Source: an uncultured Oscillospiraceae bacterium
GTDB taxonomy: Bacteria > Bacillota > Clostridia > Oscillospirales > Oscillospiraceae
Assembly: GCA_934589155.1 (NCBI GenBank)
Contig: CAKTNP010000005.1
Span: 62,001-126,000 of the forward strand
Direction of reading: 5' to 3'
DNA length: 64,000 nucleotides
Both the position numbers and the translations under genes were made by a program. Shown piece after piece: positions 34,101 through 42,559 of this stretch. The first letter of the stretch is position 1. Each line of letters starts with the position of its first letter. The notes under the pieces are model-generated. The model was not told the DNA's origin. It did not search any database and worked only from the letters and a program-made list of their open reading frames with translations.

Positions 34101-35111
34101 ATGGATTATATTGTATTGGACATGGAGTGGAATCAGCCCTGGCCCGGTTCTCCCTCCGCGAAAAAGGTCCTGCCGGTGCAGATCCGGGGAGAGATCATCC
34201 AGATCGGGGCCGTTCGGCTCAGCGAGGACCGGCAGGTCCGGGATGAATTCCAGATCATGGTGCTGCCCAAGTATTATAGGCGGCTGAACAGCCGGGTGTC
34301 CAAGCTGACGGGGATCAAGGAATCCCGGCTGAAGGCCGAGGGGGTCCCCTTTCCGGAGGCCATGGAGCGGTTCCGGGCCTGGTGCGGGGAGGATGTGACC
34401 TTCCTGACCTGGGGATTTGACGATATTTACATCCTCCGGGAGAATCTGGAGCTCCACGGCCTGGACCGGAGCTGGGTGAACCGGTGGTACAACGCCCAGA
34501 TGATCTTCAACGCCCAGACCGACGGCTCCAACGCCCAGAAGGCGCTGAAGACCGCCATGGAGATCTTCGGCATTGAGGCCAGCCGGCCGGCCCATGACGC
34601 CCTGGGAGACGCCTATCACACGGCCCTGATCTGCGCCCGGCTGGATCTGCAGAAGGGCATCGCCGGTTACGGAAAGGCGGTCCGAGACCACGAAAACGGA
34701 TTCCACGGGGCGGAGCTGCCGGACTGTATCGGACGGAAGGTGTTCTACGGCTTCGCGGATAAGGACAAGGTGCTGGAGGCCATGGGCGGTCCGGAGAATA
34801 TCTGTCCCAAGTGCGGGAAGAAAATGGAGTCCGGCCGGTGGTTTTCCCAGGCGGGCCACCGATATATGACCATGGCGAACTGCCCGGAGGACGGGCCCTT
34901 CCTGATCCGGGTGCGGATCAGCGACGAGGAGGGCGGCACCGTCCGGGCCAGCCGGCTCATTTACTCCGGAGACTCCGAGGCTGCCCGGGCCTATGCCCGG
35001 CGGGCGGAAAAGGCGGCGGAGGAAGGTTCTTCCCGGCCCCGGCGGCGGAGACGTTCCCGGCGCCCGGCCAAGGCGGCAGCCAAGGAAACACCCAAAACCA
35101 AAGAAGAGTGA
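34101..35111 (+). CDS. DEDDh 3'-5' exonuclease with zinc ribbon and basic tail
   Basis: 336 residues from the ATG at 34101, behind GAGG. Residues 1-185 form a DnaQ-like exonuclease of the KapD/ERI-1 type: YIVLDMEWNQP carries the first acidic pair, TWGFDD the second Asp, and HDALGDAYHTALI near 171 the catalytic His and last Asp. A short zinc-ribbon-like module follows (CPKCGKKME near 235, later NCPEDG). The tail after about 305 is rich in Arg and Lys (RPRRRRRSRRPAK). This layout suggests RNA processing or degradation, but the substrate is inferred. Confidence 0.82.
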   Translation: MDYIVLDMEWNQPWPGSPSAKKVLPVQIRGEIIQIGAVRLSEDRQVRDEFQIMVLPKYYRRLNSRVSKLTGIKESRLKAEGVPFPEAMERFRAWCGEDVTFLTWGFDDIYILRENLELHGLDRSWVNRWYNAQMIFNAQTDGSNAQKALKTAMEIFGIEASRPAHDALGDAYHTALICARLDLQKGIAGYGKAVRDHENGFHGAELPDCIGRKVFYGFADKDKVLEAMGGPENICPKCGKKMESGRWFSQAGHRYMTMANCPEDGPFLIRVRISDEEGGTVRASRLIYSGDSEAARAYARRAEKAAEEGSSRPRRRRRSRRPAKAAAKETPKTKEE

Positions 35112-35113
35112 GC

Positions 35114-35158
35114 GGCTCCCCGGCGGAAGATCCTTCCGCCGGGGAGCCTGTGTTTTCT
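35114..35158. terminator. Terminator between convergent exonuclease and glycosyltransferase genes
   Basis: A perfect 16-bp stem (35114-35129 with 35133-35148), ATC loop, and a loose T tract (GTGTTTTCTT). Confidence 0.85.
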
Positions 35159-35171
35159 TATGGAACCGGGA

Positions 35172-36299
35172 TTACTTCCGGGGCTGGGCGGGGACCACCG
35201 CTGCCAGAGCGTCGCAGATGGCCTCTCCGGCCCGGGGCCGGACCATGGGGGCATATCGGGCGGCCATGGCCGCAAGGATCCGGGGATCTTCCAGCAGGGA
35301 CAGGCACAGAGCGGCCAATTCCTCCGTGGTGCCTGCGGTGACGGCGGCGCCCAGGCCGGTGAAATATCGCAGGTTGTCGTCCTCACATCCGGCTACGGCG
35401 TTGACCAGCACCATGGGCAGACCCTTGCAGGCGGCCTCCGTTACGCTGATGCCGCCGGGCTTGGTCAGGTACAGGTCGGCACCGTCCATAAGCTCACCCA
35501 TGTTCTCCACATAGCCCTGGACATGGATCCGGTTCTGCCCCTCATGGGCCTGGGTCAGATGCCGGTACAGGCTGTGGTTGGTGCCGCAGACCACGGTGAG
35601 TTCGCAGTCCTCCGGCAGCCCGAGACCGATCGCCCGGACCAGTTCCTCCATAGGCCCGCAGCCCATGGAGCCGCACATGACGAGAAGGTGCCGGTGTCGG
35701 GGATCCACGCCGAAGGCGGCCTTGGCGGCGGCCTTGTCCCCGGCGGTCTGAAAGGCACTGCGGATGGGGATCCCGGTCTCCAGGATCCGCTCCCGGGGCA
35801 GGCCCGCCCGAAGAAAGTCCTCCGTCAGTCCCGGCGGGACAAAATACCGGTCCAGCCGCAGGTCGGAGCAGGTGGGACTGCAGGTATAGTCCGTGGCCAG
35901 AAAGGCGGTCCGCAGCCCCATGGGGTACCGGCGGCACAGCTCCGTCACCATGAGGGCGGCGAAGACGTGGACGCAGATCACGGTGTCATAGCCGCCCTGC
36001 CGGATCTCCGGCAGGAGTTTTTTTACGCCGGAGGCCAGAAACTTGTACAGGGGCGACCGCTCCGTATAGGCGCCCGGGTGGCGCTCGGCGCTGTGATAGC
36101 TGGCGCTGAGGAGCCGGGGCATTTTCCGATACATGAGCACGTGGCCGCCGGAGACCAGCTTGGACACCCCCGGGGACAGGTAGGCCAGGGTATCCCGGAT
36201 CTCGCAGGGGATTCCCCGGGCGGCATAGACCGCCTGCAGGGCCTGGGCGCAGGAGTTGTGGCCCTGGCCCGTGTTGGCGCTGAGAATCAGGACGGACAC
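35172..36299 (-). CDS. MGDG-synthase/UgtP-like glycosyltransferase (GT28 family)
   Basis: 375 residues. The N-terminal MGDG-synthase domain opens with VLILSANTGQGHNSCAQAL, which forms the membrane lipid acceptor site. The C-terminal nucleotide-sugar domain has LVMCGSMGCGPMEELV near 208 and LTKPGGISVTEAACKGLPMV near 288. Members transfer glucose or galactose from a UDP-sugar to diacylglycerol at the inner face of the membrane. The start overlaps the end of the upstream CrtO-like gene by 13 bp, so the two are probably translated together and act on the same lipid. Exact sugar and acceptor are unknown. Confidence 0.88.
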   Translation of the reverse strand: MSVLILSANTGQGHNSCAQALQAVYAARGIPCEIRDTLAYLSPGVSKLVSGGHVLMYRKMPRLLSASYHSAERHPGAYTERSPLYKFLASGVKKLLPEIRQGGYDTVICVHVFAALMVTELCRRYPMGLRTAFLATDYTCSPTCSDLRLDRYFVPPGLTEDFLRAGLPRERILETGIPIRSAFQTAGDKAAAKAAFGVDPRHRHLLVMCGSMGCGPMEELVRAIGLGLPEDCELTVVCGTNHSLYRHLTQAHEGQNRIHVQGYVENMGELMDGADLYLTKPGGISVTEAACKGLPMVLVNAVAGCEDDNLRYFTGLGAAVTAGTTEELAALCLSLLEDPRILAAMAARYAPMVRPRAGEAICDALAAVVPAQPRK

Positions 36300-36793
36300 G
36301 ACTGGGCCCTCCTTTCGCCGGTGGTCTGGGCCGTCCGGGCCAGCCGGTCATAGAGCCGCCGGAGCCGGGGACGGTTGTACCGCTGGATCAGGATATAGGG
36401 CACGTTGCCCAAAAGGTTATACACCAACGCCGCCGCCAGGCCCCAGGGATGGGGCAGGATCCGACACAGGCCGAAGCCGCCCACGAACAGGAGCCAGTGG
36501 ATGAATTCCGCCACGCAGGTCTCCCGGAGCATCCGCTCCAGGGTGTCGGCGTCCATTTTCGCCGTCATGCGCTTGGGCGGCATGAGAAATGGCAGGATCT
36601 TGCTCATATCCGGCAGCCTATTCTGCCATTTTTTGATGCGGAGCTTCTCATAGAGCTTTCCGCCCTGCTCAAAGGAAAAGGGAGCGTAGGGAAAGGCCTG
36701 GCTGTCGAACCAGCTTTTGGGCAGAATCCGGCCCAGCACAAATCCGGCGGCGCCCATCAGCGCCAGATATTCCACGCACCGCAGCAGCTCCAT
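36287..36793 (-). CDS. CrtO-like glycosyl acyltransferase family membrane protein
   Basis: 168 residues from the ATG at 36793; a longer frame upstream spans the promoter and is rejected. The sequence matches what I recall of staphylococcal CrtO (glycosyl-4,4'-diaponeurosporenoate acyltransferase). Shared elements are the WFD...F.FE..GK.YEK pattern near 28-55, KIKKW-type basic segment, AEFIHWLL near 105, and the C-terminal NVPYILIQRYNRPRLRRL. CrtO esterifies the 6-OH of a glucose headgroup. No carotenoid genes are near, and the overlapping partner is a diacylglycerol-type glycosyltransferase, so acylation of a membrane glycolipid is my inference. Confidence 0.72.
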   Translation of the reverse strand: MELLRCVEYLALMGAAGFVLGRILPKSWFDSQAFPYAPFSFEQGGKLYEKLRIKKWQNRLPDMSKILPFLMPPKRMTAKMDADTLERMLRETCVAEFIHWLLFVGGFGLCRILPHPWGLAAALVYNLLGNVPYILIQRYNRPRLRRLYDRLARTAQTTGERRAQSCPS

Positions 36794-36850
36794 GGCCCCG
36801 TTCCGCTCCTTCCGTTCAGAATAGAATACCAACGATCTCTTCCGGGAAAA

Positions 36851-36879
36851 ATTGTAGCCCGAAAGCCCGGGAGAATCAA
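36851..36879 (-). promoter_or_regulatory. Vegetative promoter of the acyltransferase/glycosyltransferase pair
   Basis: On the minus strand TTGATT (36879-36874), 17-bp spacer, TACAAT (36856-36851), 57 bp before the start. Confidence 0.7.
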
Positions 36880-36904
36880 TAGGCAAAACAAGAAAAGTGT
36901 CCGG

Positions 36905-36940
36905 AGAAAGAAACCGGCGGAGGGCCATGCCCTCCGCCGG
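36905..36940 (-). terminator. Terminator after pepT
   Basis: A perfect 12-bp stem (36914-36925 with 36929-36940), followed on the minus strand by TTTCTTTCT. Confidence 0.85.
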
Positions 36941-36952
36941 TAAAAGGCGGGT

Positions 36953-38170
36953 TTACTTCTGGGGATAGGCCGCATTCTGGGCCAGGTACACCAGCATGTC
37001 CGTGCAGGCATCCATGTCCTCTACGGGGATATACTCAAAGCGGCCGTGGAAATTCTCGCCGCCGGTGCAGAGGTTGGGGCAGGGCAGCCCCTCATAGGAC
37101 AGACGGGCGCCGTCGGTGCCGCCCCGGATGGGAGCCGCCACCGGGTCCATGCCCGCCTGCTTCATGGCGGCCATGGCTTGATCCACCACGTGGATGACGG
37201 GCAGGATCTTTTCCTTCATGTTGTAGTAGCTGTCCTTCAGGCACAGGGTTACGGTGCCGGGACCGTAGAGCCCGTTGAGATAGTCGGCGATCTCCTGGAA
37301 CCGGGCCTTTTTGGCTTGGAATTTCTTCATGTCATGGTCCCGGATGATATAGTGCAGGGTGGCGGACTCGATGGAGCCCTCCATGCCCGCCAGCATGGAA
37401 AAGCCCTCGTAGCCCTCGGTGTACTCCGGCCGCTCCTGGACCGGCAGCATGGCGTGGAACTCCATGGCCACCTGCTGGGCGTTGCGCATTTTGTTTTTGG
37501 CGGAGCCGGGGTGGATGCTGATGCCGGTGAAGGTCACGGCAGCGGCCGCGGCATTGAAGTTCTCATATTCCAGCTCCCCCAGGGTGCCGCCATCGGCGGT
37601 GTAGGCCCAGTCTGCGCCGAAATCTTTCAGGTTGAACCGGTCCGCGCCCCGGCCGATCTCCTCGTCGGGGGTGAAGCCGATGCGGATGGTGGCGTGGGGG
37701 GTGGGATCCGCCAGGAGCCGCTCCGCGGCGGTGAGGATCTCCGCCAAACCGGCCTTGTCGTCGGCCCCCAGCAGGGTGGTGCCGTCGGTGACCATCAGGT
37801 GCTTGCCGATGCTCCTTTGGAGATTGGGGAAGTCGGCGGCACGCATGACGATGTTCTTTTCTTCATTCAATACGATGTCCCCGCCCTGATACTGGAAGAT
37901 CCGGGGCCGGATGTTGGCGCCGGAGCAGTCCGGGGAGGTGTCCATGTGGGCGATGAAGCCTACGGTGGGACGGCTGGGGTCTCCGGGAACGGTGCCGTAA
38001 ATGTAGCCGTCCTGGTCCTGATAGGCATTGGAAATACCCATGGCCTTCATTTCCTCCACCAGGCTTTTTCCGAAGGTCAGCTGGTTGGGAGTGGAGGGGC
38101 AGGAGGGGGAGGCCTCGTCGGACTGGGTGTCAAAGGTCACATAGCGCAAAAGACGCTGGGATGCGTTCAT
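36953..38170 (-). CDS. pepT: Peptidase T (tripeptide aminopeptidase)
   Basis: 405 residues, M20 metallopeptidase, cytoplasmic. It removes the N-terminal residue from tripeptides. Zinc-site motifs are seen: GFIAHMDTSPDCSG near 70, TLLGADDKAGLAEIL near 130, FTPDEEIGRGADRF near 165 with the catalytic Glu pair, the TADGGTLGELEYENFNA stretch, and PIRGGTDGARLSYEGLPCPN near 352. The ATG is behind AAGGAG. It lies just downstream of ackA, beyond the ackA terminator, and no separate promoter was recognised. Confidence 0.95.
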   Translation of the reverse strand: MNASQRLLRYVTFDTQSDEASPSCPSTPNQLTFGKSLVEEMKAMGISNAYQDQDGYIYGTVPGDPSRPTVGFIAHMDTSPDCSGANIRPRIFQYQGGDIVLNEEKNIVMRAADFPNLQRSIGKHLMVTDGTTLLGADDKAGLAEILTAAERLLADPTPHATIRIGFTPDEEIGRGADRFNLKDFGADWAYTADGGTLGELEYENFNAAAAAVTFTGISIHPGSAKNKMRNAQQVAMEFHAMLPVQERPEYTEGYEGFSMLAGMEGSIESATLHYIIRDHDMKKFQAKKARFQEIADYLNGLYGPGTVTLCLKDSYYNMKEKILPVIHVVDQAMAAMKQAGMDPVAAPIRGGTDGARLSYEGLPCPNLCTGGENFHGRFEYIPVEDMDACTDMLVYLAQNAAYPQK

Positions 38171-38194
38171 ATACTCAACTCCTTCTTACGATTA

Positions 38195-38227
38195 AAAAAC
38201 GTGCCGCCGTCTTTTCGGCGGCGGCAC
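38195..38227 (-). terminator. Terminator after ackA
   Basis: A 9-bp stem (38201-38209 with 38219-38227), followed on the minus strand by a GTTTTTT tail. Confidence 0.85.
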
Positions 38228-38236
38228 AGGGGATTT

Positions 38237-39427
38237 TTATTTTGCGGCCTTGACCAGCTCGGCGGTGTCCTGAGCGATCATCAGCTCTTCGTTGGTGGGA
38301 ATGACCCAGACCTTGACCTTGGAGTCGGGAGCGGAGACCAGCTTCTCCTCACCCCGGACCTTGTTGGCTTCCTTGTCCAGCTTCACGCCCATGTACTCCA
38401 GACCCTCGCAGATCCGCTCCCGCATTTCGGCGGAGTTCTCGCCCACACCGGCGGTGAACACCAGGCAGTCGCAGCCGCCCAGGGCAGCGGCGTAGGAGCC
38501 GATGTACTTGCGGACCTCATAGGCGAACTTGTCCAGGGCCAGGGCGGCGTCCTCGTTGCCGGCCTCGGCAGCCTGCTCAATATCCCGGAAGTCGGAGGAC
38601 ACGCCGGACAGGGCCAGCACGCCGGACTTCTTGTTCAGCATGGTCAGGCAGTCGTCCACGCTCATGCCGTACTTGTTCATGATGAACTGGACTACGCAGG
38701 CGTCAATGTCGCCGGAGCGGGTACCCATGCACACACCGGCCAGAGGGGACAGGCCCATGGAGGTGTCCTGGCACTTGCCGTCCAGCACGGCGGACAGGGA
38801 GGAGCCGTTGCCCAGGTGGCAGTTGATGAGCTTCATGTTCTTGGTGCCCATGAGCTCCGCGGCCCGGCGGGACACATACTTGTGAGAGGTGCCGTGGAAG
38901 CCGTAGCGGCGGATGTCGTCATTGACGAAGTACTCCTTGGGAATGGCGTAGCGGTAAGCCTTGGCGGGCATGGTCATGTGGAAGGCGGTGTCGAACACGG
39001 CCACCTGGGGCTTGCCGGGCATAACGGCCTGGCAGGCCCGGATGCCCATGAGGTTGGCGGGATTGTGCAGGGGGCCCAGAGGAATACAGTCCTCGATGGC
39101 CTTGATGCAGGCGTCGTCGATGATGCAGGAGTCGCTGAACTTCATGCCGCCGTGCAGGACCCGATGGCCCACGGCGTCGATCTCGTCGGTGGACTTGATG
39201 ACGCCATGCTCGGGATCCACCAGGATGTCCAGAACGGCATTCATTGCCTCGGAATGGGTGGGCATGGGGATGTCCTTGACCACCTTCTTATCGCCGACCT
39301 TGTGGGTCAGACGGCCGTCGATGCCGATCCGCTCGCACAGGCCCTTGGCGGAGACGGCGCCGGTGTCCGGATCCATCAGCTGATACTTTAGAGAAGAGCT
39401 GCCGGCGTTAATAACCAGAACGTTCAT
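38237..39427 (-). CDS. ackA: Acetate kinase
   Basis: 396 residues from the ATG at 39427 (AGGAGG upstream); a longer frame adds 16 unrelated residues. It interconverts acetyl phosphate plus ADP and acetate plus ATP, the main energy step of acetogenic fermentation. The ASKHA-fold signatures are VLVINAGSSSLKYQL at the N-terminus, VFDTAFHMTMP near 174, GTSHKYVSRRA near 210, NCHLGNGSSLSAV and DTSMGLSPLAG near 235, and GDIDACVVQF. No pta gene is in the window. Confidence 0.97.
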   Translation of the reverse strand: MNVLVINAGSSSLKYQLMDPDTGAVSAKGLCERIGIDGRLTHKVGDKKVVKDIPMPTHSEAMNAVLDILVDPEHGVIKSTDEIDAVGHRVLHGGMKFSDSCIIDDACIKAIEDCIPLGPLHNPANLMGIRACQAVMPGKPQVAVFDTAFHMTMPAKAYRYAIPKEYFVNDDIRRYGFHGTSHKYVSRRAAELMGTKNMKLINCHLGNGSSLSAVLDGKCQDTSMGLSPLAGVCMGTRSGDIDACVVQFIMNKYGMSVDDCLTMLNKKSGVLALSGVSSDFRDIEQAAEAGNEDAALALDKFAYEVRKYIGSYAAALGGCDCLVFTAGVGENSAEMRERICEGLEYMGVKLDKEANKVRGEEKLVSAPDSKVKVWVIPTNEELMIAQDTAELVKAAK

Positions 39428-39501
39428 GTTAATGATCCTCCTAGAAGAATTTCTTCGTTTGTATTTTCTGCCCATGCGGCAGGATAGACATAACCTCTCC
39501 T

Positions 39502-39530
39502 ATAATATAATAAAAAAACCCGGGAAACAA
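39502..39530 (-). promoter_or_regulatory. Vegetative promoter of ackA
   Basis: On the minus strand TTGTTT (39530-39525), 17-bp spacer, TATTAT (39507-39502). The leader to the start codon is about 70 nt. Confidence 0.65.
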
Positions 39531-39697
39531 GCCCCAAGGGGGAAATTTTTTGAAACGGGACCGAAAAAGCGGGGCCGGAGGCCGGCAGGCGGGGCTTCGG
39601 CCGCCGGGCCCTCTTGCTTCTCCGGCGGGTTTTGTGGTATGCTATATTCAAATAGAGTCCGGACGGCTCCGGCGGAAAGAAAAGAGGGGGGAGCGCT

Positions 39698-40858
39698 TTG
39701 AAGATCGTCGGCATTATCTGTGAATACAACCCCTTCCATCTGGGCCATGGGCGGCAGCTTTCCTGGGTCCGGCAGCGGCTGGAGCCGGAGGACGCCATTG
39801 TGTGCCTTATGAGCGGGAATTTTGTCCAGCGGGGAGCCCCCGCGATCTTTGACAAGAGCCTGCGGGCCCGGGCGGCCCTGGCCTCTGGGGCGGACCTGGT
39901 GCTGGAGCTGCCGGTGGGGGCCTGCCTGTCCTCGGCGGAGGGCTTTGCTGCTGGAGGCGTGGAGATCCTGGCGGGGGCCGGGGCCACGGCTTTGTGCTTC
40001 GGGGCGGAATCCCCGGCGGAAGATCTGCGGGAAACGGCCCGGCTTCTTCTGCGCCGGGACTTTTCCGAATATCTCCGGTGGAATCTGAAGGGCGGCCTCA
40101 GTTTCCCGGCGGCCCGGGCCCAGGCCCTGGCCCGGATGGGAGGAAAGCCGGAGTGCCTCCGGCGGCCCAACGACATTCTGGCGGTGGAGTACTGCAAGGC
40201 CATTTTGAGCCGGGGCCTTTCCATGGAGCCCTGGATCCTTCGCCGGCCTGGGGACTATCACGCCGAGGCCCTGGACCCGGAGAACCCTTCCGCCACGGCC
40301 CTGCGCCGGGCTATTCTGGCGGGGGAGCCTTGGGAGGGCTATGTGCCGGAGACGGCGGCGGAGCTGTTCCGGGGTGCGGCGGTCCATAGCCTGGCTGCCG
40401 GGGAGCGGGCGGTGCTGGCCCGGCTTCGGACCATGACGGAGGCGGAGTTTGAGGCGGTGCCCTACGGGGGCGAGGGCCTGTGGCGGCGGTTCATGGCGGC
40501 CTGCCGGAGGGAGAGTAGCCTGGAGGCCATATTGGAGGCCACCAAGTCTAAACGGTACACCAGAACCCGGCTGGACCGGATGGCCATGTGCGCCTTTCTG
40601 GGGCTGGGGCAGGAGGACCTGACCGGGGCGGCTCCCTATGTCCGGGTCCTGGCCTTCAACGACCGGGGACGGCAGGTGCTGGCGGGGGCCCGGGAGAACC
40701 TGCCCTTCGTGAACGCCGGGACCCGGCAGGAGAGAGCCTACGCGGAGCTGGAGCGGCGCTGCGGGGATCTTTACGGTCTCTTCGCCGCGGGAGTCCCGGA
40801 GGCTCCGGGCAGGGTCCTGAGGGAGCGGGTCTTCTATGCGCCTTCCGGGAATTTCTGA
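39698..40858 (+). CDS. tmcAL: tRNA(Met) cytidine acetate ligase (YlbM family)
   Basis: 386 residues from a TTG start with AGGGGGGAG upstream. It activates acetate with ATP and forms N4-acetylcytidine at the wobble base of elongator tRNA-Met. The nucleotidyltransferase motif IICEYNPFHLGHGRQL (residues 6-21) and CLMSGNFVQRGAPAIFDK near 36 are diagnostic, as is the central KRYTRTRLDRMAMCAFLG near 287. It is divergent from ackA, whose product acetate is its substrate. The region between them (39428-39697) holds the ackA promoter and a possible promoter for this gene with TATGCT at 39637-39642. Confidence 0.9.
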   Translation: MKIVGIICEYNPFHLGHGRQLSWVRQRLEPEDAIVCLMSGNFVQRGAPAIFDKSLRARAALASGADLVLELPVGACLSSAEGFAAGGVEILAGAGATALCFGAESPAEDLRETARLLLRRDFSEYLRWNLKGGLSFPAARAQALARMGGKPECLRRPNDILAVEYCKAILSRGLSMEPWILRRPGDYHAEALDPENPSATALRRAILAGEPWEGYVPETAAELFRGAAVHSLAAGERAVLARLRTMTEAEFEAVPYGGEGLWRRFMAACRRESSLEAILEATKSKRYTRTRLDRMAMCAFLGLGQEDLTGAAPYVRVLAFNDRGRQVLAGARENLPFVNAGTRQERAYAELERRCGDLYGLFAAGVPEAPGRVLRERVFYAPSGNF

Positions 40859-40885
40859 CAGTTTCCGAAAAAATGAAAAAAGGAC

Positions 40886-40914
40886 TTGCATTTTTCCGGG
40901 CACTATGGTATGAT
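40886..40914 (+). promoter_or_regulatory. Vegetative promoter of rpmE
   Basis: TTGCAT (40886-40891), 17-bp spacer, TATGAT (40909-40914). Confidence 0.7.
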
Positions 40915-40980
40915 AACCAGGCTAAATCGTGATCACGGGGCCGTTGCGCCCTTTTATGAGAGCAGAAAGAGGTGAACGAC

Positions 40981-41181
40981 ATGAAGGAAGGTATCCATCC
41001 CAAGTACGAACAGACCACGATCCGCTGTGCCTGTGGCAACGTCTTCACGACCGGTTCCACGAAGAAGGACATCAAGGTTGAAATCTGCTCTAAGTGCCAT
41101 CCCTTCTATACCGGCAAACAGAAGCTGGTAGATACCGGTGGACGTGTTGACCGGTTCAATAAGAGATTCGGCCTGAAGTAA
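40981..41181 (+). CDS. rpmE: 50S ribosomal protein L31
   Basis: 66 residues. Small 50S subunit protein bL31. It is the zinc-containing form, with cysteines in CACGN (residues 16-20) and CSKCHPF (residues 37-43). The C-terminal [14 protein letters not shown] is typical. The ATG at 40981 has AGAGGTGAAC upstream, and the GTG at 40972 falls inside that site. It is flanked by its own promoter and terminator. Confidence 0.97.
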   Translation: MKEGIHPKYEQTTIRCACGNVFTTGSTKKDIKVEICSKCHPFYTGKQKLVDTGGRVDRFNKRFGLK

Positions 41182-41190
41182 GAGCCCAGA

Positions 41191-41223
41191 AGTCCGCACC
41201 GCGAAAGTGGTGCGGACTTTTTC
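41191..41223 (+). terminator. Rho-independent terminator after rpmE
   Basis: A perfect 10-bp stem AGTCCGCACC (41191-41200) with GGTGCGGACT (41209-41218), followed by TTTTCT. Confidence 0.92.
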
Positions 41224-41284
41224 TGTTTTCGGCCGGGAAATTCCGGAAATATTTTCGGGGACCGTTGCAATTTCGGAGGTTTTT

Positions 41285-42559
41285 ATGGATAATAGTATGG
41301 AAAAGACCCGGGGCGAGCGGGCGGTGCTGGTGGGCCTGAACGCCGACTGCTTCACCAAGACCCAGACCGCCACGGAGGAGAGCCTGGAGGAGCTGGAGGC
41401 CCTGCTGGAAACGGCGGGGGGCTTCTGCACCGCCAAGATCCTTCAGAACCGGCACACGCCGGATCCCCATAGCTTCATCGGCCAGGGCAAGGCCGAGGAG
41501 GTCAGAATGTTCATCGAGGCTACGGAGTCCACCATGGCCATTTTCGATAACGACCTGTCCCCCTCCCAGATCCGGGCTCTGGAGGAGCTCCTGGGGGTGA
41601 CGGTGCTGGACCGCAGCGCGCTGATTCTGGACATTTTCGCCCAGCGGGCCAAGACGAAGGAAGGCCGGCTCCAGGTGGAGCTGGCCCAGTATAAATACCT
41701 CTTGCCCAAGCTCTCCGGCATGGGCAAAAGCCTGAGCCGCCAGGGCGGCGGCATCGGCACCCGGGGCCCCGGCGAGACCAAGCTGGAAACGGACCGGCGG
41801 CACATCCGCACGAGGATCGAGCGGCTGGAAGAGGAGCTTTCCCAGGTCCGGCAGGTCCGGGCGGTCCAGCGGGAGCGGCGGCAGAAGAACTCCGTGCCGG
41901 TGGTGGCCATTGTGGGCTATACCAACGCGGGAAAATCCACCCTCCTCAACAAGCTGACGGGGGCCGGGATCCCGGCCAATAACCGACTCTTCGACACTCT
42001 GGACACCACCTCCCGGCAGCTGACGGTGTCCGACAACCTGACGGTGATCCTGTCCGATACCGTGGGATTTATCGCCAAGCTGCCCCACCACCTGGTGGAG
42101 GCCTTCCGGGCTACCCTGGAGGAGCTGGAGTACGCGGACCTGCTGATCCATGTGATCGACAGCGCCGACCCCCACCGCCAGGAGCATATTGAGGTGGTGG
42201 ATAAGCTGATCTCTCAGCTGGCGAAGCCCGGGACCCCGGTGATCCAGTGCTATAATAAAAAGGACCTGGTGCCTCCCGAGGAGATCCCCGTGGGGGAAAA
42301 TGTGGCAGCCGTGTCCGCCGCCACGGGAGAGGGCCTGGAGGGCCTGCTGGCCATGGTCGAGCGGGAGCTGGACCGAGGGCTGCACCATGTGCGCCTGAGG
42401 CTGCCCTATGCCATGGGCGGCCTGGTGGAGACCCTTCACGACGGGGCCAAGGTTTTGTCCGTGGAATACGATGCCGAGGGCATCGCCGTGGAGGCGATCT
42501 GCGACGAGATCCTCTATGGCCGGGTCAAACAGTATGAAGTGAAGGAGCAGGAAGGCTGA
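41285..42559 (+). CDS. hflX: HflX-family GTPase
   Basis: 424 residues from the ATG at 41285, close behind GGAGG; the longer frame begins inside the rpmE terminator. HflX binds 50S subunits and splits stalled or stress-damaged ribosomes. The N-terminal domain has PDPHSFIGQGKAEEV near 59, a helical linker contains GPGETKLETDRRHI near 162, and the G domain shows G1 GYTNAGKSTLLN near 210, G3 DTVGFI and G4 YNKKDL. It leads a tightly packed run of genes: hflX, IMPACT-family gene, dGTPase, dnaG and two sigma-related genes. Confidence 0.94.
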   Translation: MDNSMEKTRGERAVLVGLNADCFTKTQTATEESLEELEALLETAGGFCTAKILQNRHTPDPHSFIGQGKAEEVRMFIEATESTMAIFDNDLSPSQIRALEELLGVTVLDRSALILDIFAQRAKTKEGRLQVELAQYKYLLPKLSGMGKSLSRQGGGIGTRGPGETKLETDRRHIRTRIERLEEELSQVRQVRAVQRERRQKNSVPVVAIVGYTNAGKSTLLNKLTGAGIPANNRLFDTLDTTSRQLTVSDNLTVILSDTVGFIAKLPHHLVEAFRATLEELEYADLLIHVIDSADPHRQEHIEVVDKLISQLAKPGTPVIQCYNKKDLVPPEEIPVGENVAAVSAATGEGLEGLLAMVERELDRGLHHVRLRLPYAMGGLVETLHDGAKVLSVEYDAEGIAVEAICDEILYGRVKQYEVKEQEG

